A stretch of 64,000 bases of DNA from Pseudoalteromonas rubra (GTDB lineage: Bacteria > Pseudomonadota > Gammaproteobacteria > Enterobacterales > Alteromonadaceae). Of the stretch, positions 63,697-64,000 are shown piece after piece (the stretch's first letter is position 1; each line of letters begins with the position of its first letter). The stretch spans positions 744,001 to 808,000 of the forward strand of contig NZ_CP013612.1 in the NCBI RefSeq assembly GCF_001482385.1, in the 5' to 3' direction. A model generated the notes under the pieces. That model saw only the letters and a list, made by a program, of their open reading frames with translations, had not been told where the DNA came from and did no database searches. Both the position numbers and the translations under genes were made by a program.

Positions 63697-64000
63697 ATGA
63701 TGAAGTATGACATATACATAGTAGATGCCTTTACCCAGGCTCAATTCAAAGGCAATTCGGCCGCCGTAGTCCCTGTTAACCTATGGCCGGAAGACACCAC
63801 AATGCAGCAGATTGCTGCTGAAAACAACCTCTCTGAAACCGCTTTCATTCGCTCTATTGAGACAGGATCAGGTCATCACTTTGAGATCCGATGGTTTTCT
63901 CCGCTGACAGAAATCGCTTTTTGTGGTCATGCAACACTCGCTGCGTCGTTTGTGATTTTTAATCATTTAGGTGCCAAGGGCGAGATTACCTTCCTTACCC
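63697..64000 (+). CDS. PhzF-family isomerase/epimerase (partial, runs off the window)
   Basis: The first 101 residues are visible from ATG 63697 (a second ATG follows at 63700). PhzF-type features are clear: IVDAFTQAQFKGNSAAVV at the start, catalytic Glu in NNLSETAFI near residue 47, and RWFSPLTEIAFCGHATLAAS. The gene is truncated only by the window end. The role is not known; most members are isomerases of unclear substrate. Confidence 0.9.
   Translation, partial: MMKYDIYIVDAFTQAQFKGNSAAVVPVNLWPEDTTMQQIAAENNLSETAFIRSIETGSGHHFEIRWFSPLTEIAFCGHATLAASFVIFNHLGAKGEITFLT

Overview
The window looks like the origin-and-terminus region of a secondary chromosome (chromid) from a marine gammaproteobacterium, most likely Pseudoalteromonas. 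This rests on a plasmid-type initiator gene, a type Ia parAB locus and a Tus-family terminator protein lying together, followed by ordinary chromosomal-looking cargo (glyoxylate shunt, SbcCD, RmuC, TonB-dependent receptor, several phosphatases) and a small MITE-like repeat. The genus is inferred from protein character and from recalled knowledge that Pseudoalteromonas second chromosomes use plasmid-like initiators; no database search was made.

Replication block (1-8.5 kb). A Tus homologue (3-875) is followed by about 15 tandem units of about 182 bp (1438-4073). Nearly every unit carries a Ter-like core (GTATCTTGGGTAACT on the minus strand). Next come the initiator gene (4303-5517, minus) and an AT-rich origin (5518-6218) with six or seven 19-bp iterons (consensus GTTAGTAAAAANNTGATCT) and two DnaA boxes, then parA and parB. 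GATC is strongly enriched across origin-parA-parB but not in the rep gene. The layout suggests a fork trap directly behind a unidirectional origin.

The iteron is also found away from the origin: a cluster of seven copies at 18.8-19.2 kb, one inside phoD, and three inside two convergent genes at 42.9-43.7 kb. These could be initiator-titration or copy-control sites.

Metabolic and cell-envelope cargo. 8.6-18.7 kb: SNF2/SWIM helicase, orphan OmpR-type regulator, RmuC, small exported proteins, a broken TAT-signal beta-helix gene and a TPR sensor histidine kinase. 19.3-23.3 kb: divergent isocitrate lyase and malate synthase G. 23.4-27 kb: lipoprotein, HvfC-like protein, a decayed TPR/DUF2971-like gene and a small heat-shock protein. 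27.5-37 kb: PhoD phosphatase, solute-binding protein, calcineurin-like phosphoesterase lipoprotein, an outer-membrane barrel and a giant lipoprotein. 37.5-44 kb: SbcCD, a methyltransferase and a hypothetical gene. 44.2-48.3 kb: PhoX-like lipoprotein with a collagen-like repeat, a dihaem cytochrome lipoprotein and a block of palindromic repeats. 48.6-54 kb: MreB-like orphan, an SDR/AraC/SRPBCC cluster and a secreted astacin. 54.2-64 kb: TonB receptor interrupted by an amber codon, LysR regulator, MITE, secreted proteins, amidohydrolase, GNAT, VOC, membrane proteins, a DsbB-like protein and the start of a PhzF-family gene.

A second shared signal is a 17-bp dyad, TGTAAA-N5-TTTACA with a G5 or C5 spacer, seen at four intergenic places and possibly an operator. 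No rRNA, tRNA, CRISPR array, insertion sequence or integron was found.
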